Below, piece after piece: positions 42,472-51,267 of a stretch of 64,000 bases of DNA. Where the stretch lies: NCBI GenBank assembly GCA_963819475.1, contig CAWFWE010000002.1, forward strand, positions 124,001 through 188,000, in the 5' to 3' direction. The translations under genes and the position numbers were made by a program. The notes below the pieces were generated by a model, which saw only the letters and a list, made by a program, of their open reading frames with translations, ran no database searches and was not told the origin of the DNA. Source of the stretch: DASUAS01 sp963819475 (GTDB lineage Bacteria; Actinomycetota; Acidimicrobiia; IMCC26256; DASPTH01). How positions within the stretch are numbered: position 1 is the stretch's first letter; every line of letters begins with the position of its first letter.

Positions 42472-43680
42472 ATGACGCGGGGCTGCCGGGGGCGACGAAT
42501 GGGTGCAGTGCTCGTGCTCGCGCTCACCGTGGGCACCGCGGTCGGCGCGGTCTGGTCCGCCGCCCCGGGACCGGTGGCGAGCGCGCAGCAGGACCTCGTC
42601 GACTCCGACCCGGCGGTGGTGAAGGCGCGGGCCGACCTCGAGGCCGCGCAGCTGGCCGCGCACGAGGCCGAGGCGAAGCTCGAGGCCACCACCGAGCAGA
42701 AGGCGCAGGTGGAGGCCGACATCGTCCAACACCAGCAGCGCATCGCCGAGCTCGACCAGCAGCGCGCCGCGCTCGCGCAGATCCGGGACACCCTCCTCGA
42801 CCACCTGCGCAAGCGTGCGGTCGCGCTGTACGCGACGGGCGGTGACGGCATGAGCGCGGCCGACATCTTCTCCGGCAGCGCGCTCGATGGCGCCCGGCGC
42901 AAGCAGCTCGGGGACGCCGCCTCGCGCATCGACCACGACAACGCCAAGAAGTTGGAGGCGGCGCGCGCGCAGCTCGGACAGACCCAGGACACGCTGCGTG
43001 CCGAGCAGGACGACCTCCAACACCAGCAGACCTCGCTCGAGGGGCTCCTCACCGACCTGCAGCAGCAGCAGGCCGCGGTCGACCAGCGGGTGGCCGCGGC
43101 CAATGTCGCGCTGGAGCGGGCCCGGGCGATCGGCGCCCTGCACGCCGCCAACGACCCGATCATCGGTCCGAACACGCTCACCGCCGACCAGATGCTGGCG
43201 TGGTTCGACGCCCAGGGCTACCGGCCCCGGCTCGGCGACACCAGCGTCGACGAGCTGGCCCAGATGTTCCTGGACGAGGGCGCCGCCGAAGGGGTGCGGG
43301 GCGACTTCGCCTTCGCCCAGGCGATCATCGAGACGGGCGGGTTCTCGGCCGCGCCCGACCACAACTACTCGGGGCTCGGCTGGTGCGACACCTGCGCCCG
43401 CGGCACCGTGTTCCCCACCCCGCGCGACGGCATCCGCGCCCAGATCCAGCTGCTGCTCAACTACGCCGACGCCGGCTCGCGGTCGGCCAACCTGCACAAC
43501 CCGCCCTCGACGTACTGGTGGGGCCCGAACGCCGCCGACTCGTTCGACCACTACTTCGCCAAGGGCTGGGCGCCCACCTGGCGCGACATGGGCCACGGTA
43601 ATTGGGCGACCGACCCCAACTACGCCGGGAAGGTCATCGGGGTCTACAACGCGATGGTGAAGTTCTCCCAGGGCGGTTAG
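42472..43680 (+). CDS. secreted coiled-coil cell-wall hydrolase with glucosaminidase domain
   Basis: Protein of 402 residues. Signal peptide RMGAVLVLALTVGTAVGAVW, then a long coiled coil (about residues 50-220: AAHEAEAKLEATTEQKAQVE, DLQQQQAAVDQRVAAANVAL) as in PcsB/RipC-type proteins, then a glucosaminidase-like lysozyme domain (FLDEGAAEGVRGDFAFAQAIIETGGF, NYSGLGWCDTC, FPTPRDGIRAQIQLLLNYAD). It should cleave peptidoglycan outside the membrane. ATG at 42472 is chosen because TAAGCT (42459-42464) is 7 bases upstream; a GTG at 42433 is alternative. Confidence 0.85.
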   Translation: MTRGCRGRRMGAVLVLALTVGTAVGAVWSAAPGPVASAQQDLVDSDPAVVKARADLEAAQLAAHEAEAKLEATTEQKAQVEADIVQHQQRIAELDQQRAALAQIRDTLLDHLRKRAVALYATGGDGMSAADIFSGSALDGARRKQLGDAASRIDHDNAKKLEAARAQLGQTQDTLRAEQDDLQHQQTSLEGLLTDLQQQQAAVDQRVAAANVALERARAIGALHAANDPIIGPNTLTADQMLAWFDAQGYRPRLGDTSVDELAQMFLDEGAAEGVRGDFAFAQAIIETGGFSAAPDHNYSGLGWCDTCARGTVFPTPRDGIRAQIQLLLNYADAGSRSANLHNPPSTYWWGPNAADSFDHYFAKGWAPTWRDMGHGNWATDPNYAGKVIGVYNAMVKFSQGG

Positions 43681-43681
43681 C

Positions 43682-43804
43682 GGCAGAGATGCAGCGGAGC
43701 CGTGCCCGGAGGGCGGGACGGCGGAGCGGAATCGACCATCGAGGCAGAAGATGCAGCGGAGCCGTGCCCGGAGGGCGGGACGGCGGAGCGGAATCGACCA
43801 TCGA
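43682..43804. repeat. tandem duplication of a 61/62-bp unit
   Basis: Copy 1 (43682-43742) and copy 2 (43743-43804) are identical except for one extra A near the start of copy 2. Each contains a CCGTGCCC/GGGCGGGACGG imperfect hairpin. They fill the gap between two convergent genes and may act as a doubled terminator. Confidence 0.8.
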
Positions 43805-43805
43805 A

Positions 43806-45131
43806 CTAGTCCAGCGGTTCCACGATGAGGTGGGCGGCGGTGTCGAGGTCGGCGCCGCGGACCTCGGGTGCACGGTCACGCGCGGTGGTGGCGTCGAAGC
43901 CGAGGCGGCTCTCGTCGAGCACCCGCAAACCCGGGTAGCGGAGCAGCAGGAGACCGATGGAGCCGGCGAGGAGCACCGCGGCAGCGACAACCGTCGCGCG
44001 CAGCCCGACCCCGTCGGCCACGATCCCGCCGACCAGCGCGCCGACGGGAGTGCCGGCGAAGAAGCTCATCACGTAGATCGACAGCACCCGGCCGCGATAG
44101 TGCTCGTCGACGTTCACCTGCACCGCGGTCTGGCACGAGACCATGGCGAAGACCTGGGCCAGGCCGATGCCGAAGAGACCGAGGAGGGCGATCGCGTACG
44201 CCGGCGCCAGCCCGAAGGTGATCTCGGCCGCGACGAACACCGCGAAGCCCACCAGCGTCAGCGTCGATCGGCGGACGGCGTCACCGCGCGCCACGGTGAT
44301 GACCGAGCCGGTGATCGCGCCCGCACCGTACCCGGCGACGAGCAGCCCGTACTTCCCCGCGCCTTCGTGCAGCACCTGCCGGGTGAACGGCTCCGCCAAT
44401 TGGATCATCGAGACGCCGAGCAGCGACGAGAAGAGCGCACCCAGGACCGCGACGACGAGCACCGCCCGTTTGCGCACGTAGCGGATGCCGTCGCGGAAGT
44501 GCGACAGCACGCTGCCGGCGGCGGCCACCACGGTGACGGGGCGGGGCGCGATCATCAGCAACGCGCCGATCACCAGGAGGAACGACAGTGCGTTCGCCAT
44601 GAACGCGGTGCCGGGTCCGAACTGCGCGAGTACGAGGCCGGCCAGCGCGGGGCCGAAGGCGCGGGCGCCGGTGAACTGCATGCCGTTGAGCCGCACCGCG
44701 CTCACGAGCGCCTCGGGTGGCACGAGCTGGGGCACGAACGCCTGCCAGGCGGCGATGGTGATCCCCGAGCCGATGGCACCCACGATCACGCAGGCGACGA
44801 TCAGCCCGGGCGACGACGTGCCGCCCACCCAGACGCCCCAGAGCGCCAGCGCGCTCGCCATCATCACGACCTGCGAGACGAGCAGCACCGTCCGGCGCGA
44901 GTAGCGGTCGGCGAGCGAGCCGGCCACCGGACCGACCACGGTGGCCGGGAAGAAGGTGCAGAACGCGCCCAGGCCGACCCACACCGTCGAGTGGGTCAGC
45001 TGGTCGAGGACGAACGGCACGGTGATGGTCTGCATCCACGTGCCGGTGTTCGAGACGAGGGCGGCGGAGAAGAAGAGGGCGAAGTCGCGCTGGCGCATCG
45101 CCGCCAGCGCGCCGCCTCCGTCCCCCGTCAC
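43806..45131 (-). CDS. MFS transporter
   Basis: Major facilitator protein of 441 residues with about 12 membrane segments (enterobactin exporter EntS-like group). Features: FALFFSAALVSNTGTWMQ at the N-terminus, AGSLADRYSRRTVLLVSQVVMM (motif A) and AFVPQLVPPEALVSAVRLNGMQFTGARAFGPALAG. GTG start with TAGATT (45138-45143, minus strand) six bases upstream. Its -35 region would overlap the LexA-like box shared with divergent alkB, so it may be damage-induced. Substrate unknown. Confidence 0.88.
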   Translation of the reverse strand: MTGDGGGALAAMRQRDFALFFSAALVSNTGTWMQTITVPFVLDQLTHSTVWVGLGAFCTFFPATVVGPVAGSLADRYSRRTVLLVSQVVMMASALALWGVWVGGTSSPGLIVACVIVGAIGSGITIAAWQAFVPQLVPPEALVSAVRLNGMQFTGARAFGPALAGLVLAQFGPGTAFMANALSFLLVIGALLMIAPRPVTVVAAAGSVLSHFRDGIRYVRKRAVLVVAVLGALFSSLLGVSMIQLAEPFTRQVLHEGAGKYGLLVAGYGAGAITGSVITVARGDAVRRSTLTLVGFAVFVAAEITFGLAPAYAIALLGLFGIGLAQVFAMVSCQTAVQVNVDEHYRGRVLSIYVMSFFAGTPVGALVGGIVADGVGLRATVVAAAVLLAGSIGLLLLRYPGLRVLDESRLGFDATTARDRAPEVRGADLDTAAHLIVEPLD

Positions 45132-45158
45132 GACCCGAATCTATCGGCGGGACCGAAA

Positions 45159-45172
45159 CGAACGCCTGTTCG
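45159..45172. promoter_or_regulatory. LexA/SOS box between MFS and alkB genes
   Basis: CGAACGCCTGTTCG is a perfect CGAAC-N4-GTTCG inverted repeat. It lies just upstream of the alkB -10 (TAACAT, 45174-45179) and over the expected -35 of the divergent MFS gene, so bound LexA could block both. Confidence 0.75.
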
Positions 45173-45185
45173 CTAACATGGTCTC

Positions 45186-45821
45186 GTGGTTCCCGGCCAG
45201 CGCTCGCTCTTCGCCGCCGGCGTGCCGCTGATCGACCGCGAAGCCCCCTGGGAGCGGGTCGATCTCGGCGCCGGCAGCTGGATCGACGTCGGCCGCGATT
45301 ACCTGCGCGGCGCCGACACCGTGCTCGACGACCTCGTCGACACCGTGCCGTGGCAGTCGGGACGCCGGTTCATGTACGACCGCATGGTCGACGACCCGCG
45401 CTTGTCGCACCGCTACGGCAGCGTGCGCGACGTCCCGCACCCGGTGCTGGCCGAGGTGCGGGCCGATCTCGTCGACCGCTACCACGTGCCGCTCGGCGCG
45501 CTCGCGCTCAACTGCTACCGCGACGGCCGCGACAGCGTGGCGTTCCACCGCGATCGCGAGCTGCGCGAGCTCGACGACACCGTCGTGGTGATCCTGACCC
45601 TCGGTGCTCGGCGACCGTTCCGGGTCCGCCGGTTCGGCGTGCGCGGCGCCCGGTCCCGCGATCTCGCGCCGGCGTCGGGCGACGTGCTGGTGATGGGGGG
45701 CACCTGCCAGCGCGAATGGGAGCACGGCGTGCCCAAGGTCGCGTCGGCCGGTCCGCGCGTCTCGGCCATGTGGCGCTGGGCCCAGTGCCCGCCGCCGGAG
45801 GCGCCCGCGGTCACCCCGTAG
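45186..45821 (+). CDS. alkB: AlkB-like Fe(II)/2-oxoglutarate DNA repair dioxygenase
   Basis: Protein of 211 residues that oxidatively demethylates alkylated bases. It has NCYRDGRDSVAFHRDRE (Fe-binding HxD), GDVLVMGGTCQREWEHGVPK (distal His) and RVSAMWRW (2-oxoglutarate-binding Arg region). GTG start with TAACAT six bases upstream means a leaderless transcript. The LexA-like box supports SOS control, a good match of regulation and function. Confidence 0.92.
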   Translation: MVPGQRSLFAAGVPLIDREAPWERVDLGAGSWIDVGRDYLRGADTVLDDLVDTVPWQSGRRFMYDRMVDDPRLSHRYGSVRDVPHPVLAEVRADLVDRYHVPLGALALNCYRDGRDSVAFHRDRELRELDDTVVVILTLGARRPFRVRRFGVRGARSRDLAPASGDVLVMGGTCQREWEHGVPKVASAGPRVSAMWRWAQCPPPEAPAVTP

Positions 45822-45825
45822 GCGG

Positions 45826-46581
45826 TCACGGCTGCGCCGGGGCGGTCGTCGTGGTCGCCGGGGCGGTCGTCGTGGTCGATGGTTCGGGAGGCTCGGTGGG
45901 TGGCGGCTCCACCACCCGCGGCCCGGTCACCGCCGGCACCTCCGGCGTGGTGTCGACGGGCGCCGGCGTCGTGGTCGGGGGCGCCGTGGTGGTGGTCGGG
46001 GCCACGGTGGTCGTCGCCGCAGTGGTGGACGGTGGGCTCGACGTGCTCGTGCCGGCCGGGCGGCTCGACGCGGTGGCGCTCACGCCCTGCACCTTCACCT
46101 TGGGCTTCCCCCGACCGTCGTCGCGCGTCGCCAGCACCGCGTACGCCACCCCGCCCAGCCCGAGCACCAGCAGCGCGGCGACGGCCGCGACCGCGACCCG
46201 GGACCCACGGCGCGGCGAGCCGTCGATCGGCGCCCGCCGGACGGTGGCGCCGGCGTCGACCCCGCCGGGCGCGTCGTCGAAGAGCGAGGTGTCGGCGGCC
46301 GGGCCGGCGCCGGCCGCGGCGTCGACCCATGCGTCGTCGTCCGCCCGGGGCCGAGGACGCGGGGCGGGTTCGGTGCCGAAGAGCGCGGCGTCGACCTCGG
46401 CGTCGTCGTCGGCGCGGACACCGGTGGGCCCGGCGGCGGACACGTCGGTGCCGAACAAGGCGTCGTCGAGCGCGTCGCCGCGGTCGGTCGTCCCCGGAGG
46501 CCGGACGACCGGGTTCGGCGCGGTGTCCGCGCCGAACAGCGCGTCGTCGAGGCCGGAGGGCTCGGGACCGTCGGGGGGCAC
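45826..46581 (-). CDS. anchored protein with N-terminal ALFG repeats and Thr/Pro-rich tail
   Basis: Protein of 251 residues, no known family. The cytosolic N-terminus repeats a short motif about 30 residues apart: LDDALFGADTAPNP, LDDALFGTDVSAAGP, VDAALFGTEPAPRP and a weaker DTSLFDDAPGG. A basic segment and one membrane span follow (VAVAAVAALLVLGLGGVAYAVL), then an extracellular Thr/Pro-rich stretch that is a likely O-mannosylation or wall-spanning region. GTG lies 8 bases after the mca stop, so it is cotranscribed with it. Confidence 0.7.
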   Translation of the reverse strand: MPPDGPEPSGLDDALFGADTAPNPVVRPPGTTDRGDALDDALFGTDVSAAGPTGVRADDDAEVDAALFGTEPAPRPRPRADDDAWVDAAAGAGPAADTSLFDDAPGGVDAGATVRRAPIDGSPRRGSRVAVAAVAALLVLGLGGVAYAVLATRDDGRGKPKVKVQGVSATASSRPAGTSTSSPPSTTAATTTVAPTTTTAPPTTTPAPVDTTPEVPAVTGPRVVEPPPTEPPEPSTTTTAPATTTTAPAQP

Positions 46582-46589
46582 GGGCGCGC

Positions 46590-47498
46590 TCAGGAGCTCG
46601 CCGCCACCCGGAGCCCCGCGAACAGGTCGATCTCGTACTCGCCGTCGGCGGTGCCCGTGTCGACCAACGATCGCGCCAGCACGTACTCGTCCCACGGGTG
46701 GCGCGCCTGAGTCACCTCGAGCGGCACCCGGAAGAAGAAGCTGTCGCTCGGCACCTGGGTGTGGTGCGCGAGCAGCGCGTCGCGCGCGACGTCGAGGTGG
46801 TCGCGCACGTCGATCCGTGTAGTGGGACGGTCGTGGGCCGCGTCGTCGGCGGCCTCCGACTCGATGCGCTCGATCCACTTGGTGAACGGGCTCTCCTCGC
46901 CCTGCTCCACGAACCACTCGTGCATCGACGAGATGCGCTCGCGAGTGAACCCGCTCGTGTAGTAGAGCTTCAACGGTTCCCACGGGGTGCCGAGCTCGGG
47001 GTACCAGTCGGGATCGCCGGCCCGCTCGAAGGCGAGCACCGCGATCTCGTGCACGCGGACGTGGTCGGGGTGCGCGTACACGCGGTCGCGCCCGTAGCCG
47101 ACCAGCACCTGCGGCCGCTCGGCGCGGATGATCTCCACCAGGCGCCCGACGGCCTCGTCGAGGTCGGCATTCGCGAAGTTGTCGGGGTGCGCGTTCGGCT
47201 CGGTGTCGGGCATGCCCGAGTCGCGGTACCCGAGCAGGTACAGCTCGTCGTACCCGATGATGCGTACCGCGTCCTCGAGCTCGCGGCGGCGGACGGCGGC
47301 GAGGTCGGCCCGGACCTCCTCGGTATCGGCCTCGGGGTTCAGGATGTCGCCCGCTTCGCCGCCCGTGCACGTGACCAGCACGGTCCGGACGCCCTCGGCC
47401 CCGTACCGGGCCATCGTGGCTGCTCCCTTGGACGCTTCGTCGTCGGGGTGGGCGTGCACCGAGAGCACCCGCAGCGCGGCAGGGGGGGTGGGATCCAT
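46590..47498 (-). CDS. mca: PIG-L family amidase, mycothiol S-conjugate amidase Mca-like
   Basis: Zinc amidase of 302 residues. Metal ligands are in LSVHAHPDDEASKGAATMARY and VYAHPDHVRVHE. CTGGEAGDILNPEAD and LGYRDSGMPD are the Mca/MshB pattern, and the length and FTKWIERIESE-type region favour Mca over MshB. It cleaves mycothiol conjugates to give a mercapturic acid for export. ATG has TAGCGT (47507-47512, minus strand) 8 bases upstream. Confidence 0.88.
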   Translation of the reverse strand: MDPTPPAALRVLSVHAHPDDEASKGAATMARYGAEGVRTVLVTCTGGEAGDILNPEADTEEVRADLAAVRRRELEDAVRIIGYDELYLLGYRDSGMPDTEPNAHPDNFANADLDEAVGRLVEIIRAERPQVLVGYGRDRVYAHPDHVRVHEIAVLAFERAGDPDWYPELGTPWEPLKLYYTSGFTRERISSMHEWFVEQGEESPFTKWIERIESEAADDAAHDRPTTRIDVRDHLDVARDALLAHHTQVPSDSFFFRVPLEVTQARHPWDEYVLARSLVDTGTADGEYEIDLFAGLRVAASS

Positions 47499-47574
47499 GG
47501 CGCCCCACGCTACCGCCGGTCGGGATCGGCCCGATGCTCCTGTGCTCCTGGTCGACGGGCAGTTCCCGGCCCGC

Positions 47575-47604
47575 TTGACACGTCAAGCATTCGCTGCCTA
47601 CACT
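47575..47604 (+). promoter_or_regulatory. strong promoter with overlapping palindromic operator for phasin gene
   Basis: TTGACA (47575-47580), an 18-base spacer and TACACT (47599-47604) form a near-consensus promoter. The -35 is part of the palindrome TTGAC-AC-GTCAA (47575-47586), a plausible binding site for the XRE regulator encoded downstream. Confidence 0.65.
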
Positions 47605-47649
47605 TCCTGGAGCGTCATCCCCCCACCCACCATTCCGACTGGAGCCACC

Positions 47650-47937
47650 ATGGCCACGAAGACCTCCGACCCCACCGCCGTGTTCACCGACGCCGTCCTC
47701 GCCGGCGTGAAGCAGAGCCAGGAGCTGGCGTTCAGCGGCATCAGCCTCTGGATCGACTTCGCCGGCAAGGCGTTCACCCTGCCCGAGCTCGACTCGCTGC
47801 CGTTCGTGGACCAGCTCCCGAGCCCGAAGGCCGTCGTCGAGTCCAGCTTCGGCTTCGCCGAGGAGCTGCTCGGCACGCAGAAGGACTTCGCGATCAAGGT
47901 CGTCGACGCCGTCACGCCCAAGAAGGCGGCGGCCTGA
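47650..47937 (+). CDS. phasin-like PHA granule protein
   Basis: A 95-residue helical protein (QELAFSGISLWIDFAGKAF, SSFGFAEELLGTQKDFAIKV, basic Lys/Ala end). Amphipathic helices, size and position beside an XRE regulator and PHA synthase fit a granule-associated phasin; no diagnostic motif proves it. GGAG lies six bases before the ATG, and a strong promoter with a palindrome precedes it. Confidence 0.65.
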   Translation: MATKTSDPTAVFTDAVLAGVKQSQELAFSGISLWIDFAGKAFTLPELDSLPFVDQLPSPKAVVESSFGFAEELLGTQKDFAIKVVDAVTPKKAAA

Positions 47938-48026
47938 CCGACCGACTGCTCGTTCCCGGCCCGGTTCCCCCCACCGGGCCGGGGCGCAGTCCTTCCCTCT
48001 CCCTCGTCCCCTCCTTTCCTTCGCCC

Positions 48027-48437
48027 GTGGCTGATCCCATCGCCGACGACGAACGTCGCGCCCGCGACGACCAGCTCCACTCGCTGGGCGCCTTCATCCG
48101 GGCGCAGCGGCAGCTGGCCAACCTCTCGCTCCGCCAGATGGCCGATCTCGCGCACGTCTCCAACCCGTACCTGAGTCAGCTCGAGCGCGGTCTGCACGAG
48201 CCGTCGGTCCGGGTGCTGCAGTCGATCAGCCGCGCCCTCAACCTCTCGGCCGAGACGCTGCTCGCGCACGCCGGGGTCGCCGATGCCGCCGACGACGGCG
48301 AGCCGGCCGACGCCGTCGACACCGAGGCCGCCATCCGGCGCGACCCGGCACTCAACGACGACCAGAAGCAGGCCCTGCTCTCGGTCTACCGCAGCTACGT
48401 CCAGGCCAACACGGCCGACGGTCGCAACGACCGGTAG
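48027..48437 (+). CDS. XRE-family HTH regulator of the PHA cluster
   Basis: Protein of 136 residues. The helix-turn-helix is LGAFIRAQRQLANLSLRQMADLAHVSNPYLSQLERGLHEPSV (about residues 18-58, quoted in part), with an acidic linker and a C-terminal helix (DDQKQALLSVYRSYVQ). It lies between the phasin-like gene and convergent phaC. It may repress the phasin promoter through the TTGAC-AC-GTCAA palindrome, similar in logic to PhaR in other bacteria. Confidence 0.85.
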   Translation: MADPIADDERRARDDQLHSLGAFIRAQRQLANLSLRQMADLAHVSNPYLSQLERGLHEPSVRVLQSISRALNLSAETLLAHAGVADAADDGEPADAVDTEAAIRRDPALNDDQKQALLSVYRSYVQANTADGRNDR

Positions 48438-48443
48438 CCGGCG

Positions 48444-50185
48444 TCAGCTCCGGACGTAGCGACCGGGCGCGTCGTCCAACGCCGGGTGCTGTTCGCTTCC
48501 GGTCGTCCGTGGGGTGCGCAGCGCGCCGCCGCGATCGGCCAACCACGTCGCCCAGTCGGTCCACCAGGTGTCGCGGTGCTCGACCGCGCCCGCCCGCCAC
48601 TCGGCGGCGTCGCGCGGAGCGCGTCGTTCGTCCAGAGCCGCACCTTCGGGCCCGGCGGGTTCACGATGCCGGCGATGTGGCCCCCGGACGTCATGACGAA
48701 GCGGACCGCCCCTTTGAACAGTTGCGTGGTCCGGTACGACACGTGCCAGGGGACGATGTGGTCCTCGACGCCGGCCACGATGTAGGAGTCGGTCCCGATC
48801 TCCGACAGCATCAGCCGCTCCCCCATCGCCTCGTACTCGTCGCGCGCCAGCGCGTTCTCGAGGTAGGCGCGCCGCAGGAACTCGGCGTGGGCGCGGCCGG
48901 GCAGGTTCGTGCTGTCGGCGTTCCACGCCAGGAGGTCGAACGCCGGCGGTTGCTCGCCCATCAACCAGCTGTCGACGACGTAGCGGAACACGAGGTCGTT
49001 GGCGCGCAGCAGGTCGAAGGTGCGGGCGATGTCCTTGCCCGGGAGGTAGCCGTGCCGTTCCATCCGTCGCGTCAGGCTGTCGAGCGTGGCGGGGTCGGCG
49101 AACACCGTTGCCAGAGATCCCGCGTCCTCGTAGTCGACCGCGCAGTTCAAGTACGTCGCCGAGTGCACGAAGCGATCGCCGCACGCGTCGAGGTACGCGA
49201 GCGCCATGGCGGTCATCGTGCCCCCGAGGCAGATCGAGAGGGTGTTCACCGTCTCGCTGTCCGCGATCTCGCGCACCACGTCGATGGCGGTCAGCGGGCC
49301 GAGGCGCAGGTAGTCGTCGAAGGTGAGGTCGCGCATCGACGCGTCGGGGTTCCGGTAGCTCACCGCGAACGTCGTGTGGCCGCGCTCGACCGCCCACTGG
49401 ACGAGGCTCTTTCCCGGCGCGAGGTCGGCGATGTAGTAGCGGTTGATCCACGGCGGCAGCACGAGCAGCGGGCGCTCGTACACCTCGTCCGTCGTCGGGT
49501 GGTACTGGAGCACCTCGATGAGCTCGTTGCGGAACACCACGCGCCCCGGCGTGGCCGCGACGTTGCGGCCGAGCACGAACGACGAACGGTCCACCTGCCG
49601 GGGCCAACCGTCGTTGTGAGCCAGGTCGTGCACGTAGTTGCGCAGTCCGCGCACGACGCTCGTGCCGCCGGTCTCGAACGCGCGCTTCAACGCGCGCGGG
49701 TTGGTGAGCAGCAGGTTCGTGGGCGAGAGCGCGTCGGCGAGCAGCGACGCGGCGAACTCCGCCTTCGGGCCCTCCGGTGCCGACAGCCCCGCCGCCTCGA
49801 CCAGCTCGTGCAGCAGCCGGCTGGTCAGGAGGTACGCCTCCATGAGACCGTGGAACGCGATGCTGTCCTGCCAGGTGGGGTCGCGGAAGCGGGCGTCGCC
49901 GGGTGCCGGCTCGATCACCTCGGGCAACGGGACGCCGACCGCGCGGGTCACCAGCTGCGTACCGGTCATGCCGAGGCCGACGCCGTACCGCAGCCACGCG
50001 GGGACCGAGTGCAGCGGGCGGCGCGCCGCGCGCCGCATCGCGCCCAGGAAGCTGCGCCCGAGCGAGACGGGATCGGCGGTGTCGATGGCCGCCTCGGTCG
50101 CACCGAGGACGTCGCCGAGCGGGGTGCCGTCGACGACGCGGCCCTCCAACCCGCCGGCTCGCGTCTCGTCCACCACCAGCGTCAC
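48444..50185 (-). CDS. phaC: polyhydroxyalkanoate synthase PhaC, C-terminal frameshift
   Basis: Class I-type PHA synthase of about 580 residues that polymerises hydroxyacyl-CoA. It has LLVLPPWINRYYIADLAPGK, the lipase-like box SICLGGTMTAMAL with nucleophilic Cys, LLAWNADSTNLPGRAH, and VAGVEDHIVPWHVSY then SGGHIAGIVNPPG with Asp and His. After RLWTNDALRA the frame breaks; in the next frame the expected end AAEWRAGAVEHRDTWWTDWA continues to stop 48444. One missing base near 48625 explains it. GTG 50185 is the outer start; GTG 50176 has a better SD spacing. Confidence 0.88.
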
Positions 50186-50262
50186 CCCCTCGGGGTCGCT
50201 TCTTGGCTGTCCAACAGTGGGCGCATCATCGCGCCGATCGGGCGCTTGGCGCATCGAGCGCG

Positions 50263-50724
50263 TTACGCGACGATGACGTTCGGGCGATCGAAGCCCTGGG
50301 CCTCGCACAGCGCGTAGTAGGCGGCCAGGGAGCCCGCGCCGTCGGTGACCGACTCGACCGAGCCGTCGGCGGCCAGGTTGAGGTTCACCCCGTACATGTG
50401 GAACCACACCCGGGTGTCGCCCTCGATGCACGTGAGCGTGTGCACCGACCCGGCCGGTTCGTACAGGAACGACCCGGCCCGGTTCACGTAGTCGTACTCC
50501 TTGTACTTCCACGCCCCCGAGCTGGTGTAGCCCCACACCGGGCCGGTGTGGCGGTGCTTCTGCACCTCATAGCCGGCCTGGAAGATGTTCTCGACGATCC
50601 AGAGCCCTTCCTTCTCGTCGACGTGGAGCACCTTGAGCTTGTTGCCATCGCCGATCTCGACGAAGGGCAGGTCGTCGGCGCCGAGGTGCAGCGCCTCGGG
50701 CGCTCCGGTGTCGGTCATGGCCAT
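50263..50724 (-). CDS. cupin-domain protein (dioxygenase-like)
   Basis: Protein of 153 residues with a cupin barrel resembling 2,4'-dihydroxyacetophenone dioxygenase and acetylacetone-cleaving enzymes. Metal-binding region YEVQKHRHTGPVWGYTSSG, later AGSFLYEPAGSVHTL with the final His. Likely a single-domain Fe or Zn enzyme cleaving a C-C bond. Its start lies 3 bases after the NTF2-like gene, so it belongs to the Rieske operon. Confidence 0.78.
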   Translation of the reverse strand: MAMTDTGAPEALHLGADDLPFVEIGDGNKLKVLHVDEKEGLWIVENIFQAGYEVQKHRHTGPVWGYTSSGAWKYKEYDYVNRAGSFLYEPAGSVHTLTCIEGDTRVWFHMYGVNLNLAADGSVESVTDGAGSLAAYYALCEAQGFDRPNVIVA

Positions 50725-50727
50725 GGG

Positions 50728-51261
50728 TCAGTCCTCCTGGAGCGTGAACGAGAAGTCGGAGTAGGTGATGTCGGTCCGGTCGCGGGCGCCGAGCGTCCAC
50801 CCCGTCTCGAACCTGAATCCTCGCGCGGGATCGAACGGCACGGTGACCGTCCAGTCGAAGGCGCACACCCGCGCGGCGATCCGCCACGCCCCCGACCGGC
50901 ACTCGAAGCGGTCGACGTAGCGCAGCCCGAGCACCATGTCGGTCTGCTGCCCGTCGTCGTCGGGCCGGCTGACGTGGTGCGCGACGCAGTAGGTGTCGAC
51001 CCGGGCGACGTCACCGTCGCGTCGCACCCGGGGCGCGCCGACGAAGTGCATCGTGGCCTCGAAGTGCGGGAGCGTGTCGACCACCCACTTCGCGAACTCG
51101 GTGCCGGTCCCCCGGAACACGTTGTGGTCGTCGGTGCCATCGGGGTGGTAGCACGACGCCATCAGCTCGGCGTCGAGGCGGTCGGTACCCCGGGCCAGGT
51201 CCTTCACGACATCGCCGATCTCCTCGCGCGCGAGCAGGTCGTCGACCGTGAGACCGCCCAT
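50728..51261 (-). CDS. NTF2/SnoaL-like protein (possible Rieske beta-like partner)
   Basis: Protein of 177 residues with an NTF2-like cone: LTVDDLLAREEIGDVVKDLARGTDRLD, LMASCYHPDGTDDHN, FVGAPRVRRDGDVARVDTYCVAHH and YVDRFECRSGAWRIAARVCAFDW. Rieske oxygenase beta subunits share this fold, and the gene follows the Rieske alpha gene by six bases, but many NTF2 proteins are small isomerases or hydratases. Confidence 0.75.
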   Translation of the reverse strand: MGGLTVDDLLAREEIGDVVKDLARGTDRLDAELMASCYHPDGTDDHNVFRGTGTEFAKWVVDTLPHFEATMHFVGAPRVRRDGDVARVDTYCVAHHVSRPDDDGQQTDMVLGLRYVDRFECRSGAWRIAARVCAFDWTVTVPFDPARGFRFETGWTLGARDRTDITYSDFSFTLQED

Positions 51262-51267
51262 CGCCGG

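Noticed and set aside
43602..45176. 524-codon plus-strand frame
   Set aside because: Antisense to the MFS gene and composed of His/Arg/Glu-rich shadow sequence.
45836..45879. 21-bp tandem repeat near the end of the anchored protein
   Set aside because: It encodes the Thr/Ala/Pro low-complexity tail; expected coding redundancy rather than a separate element.
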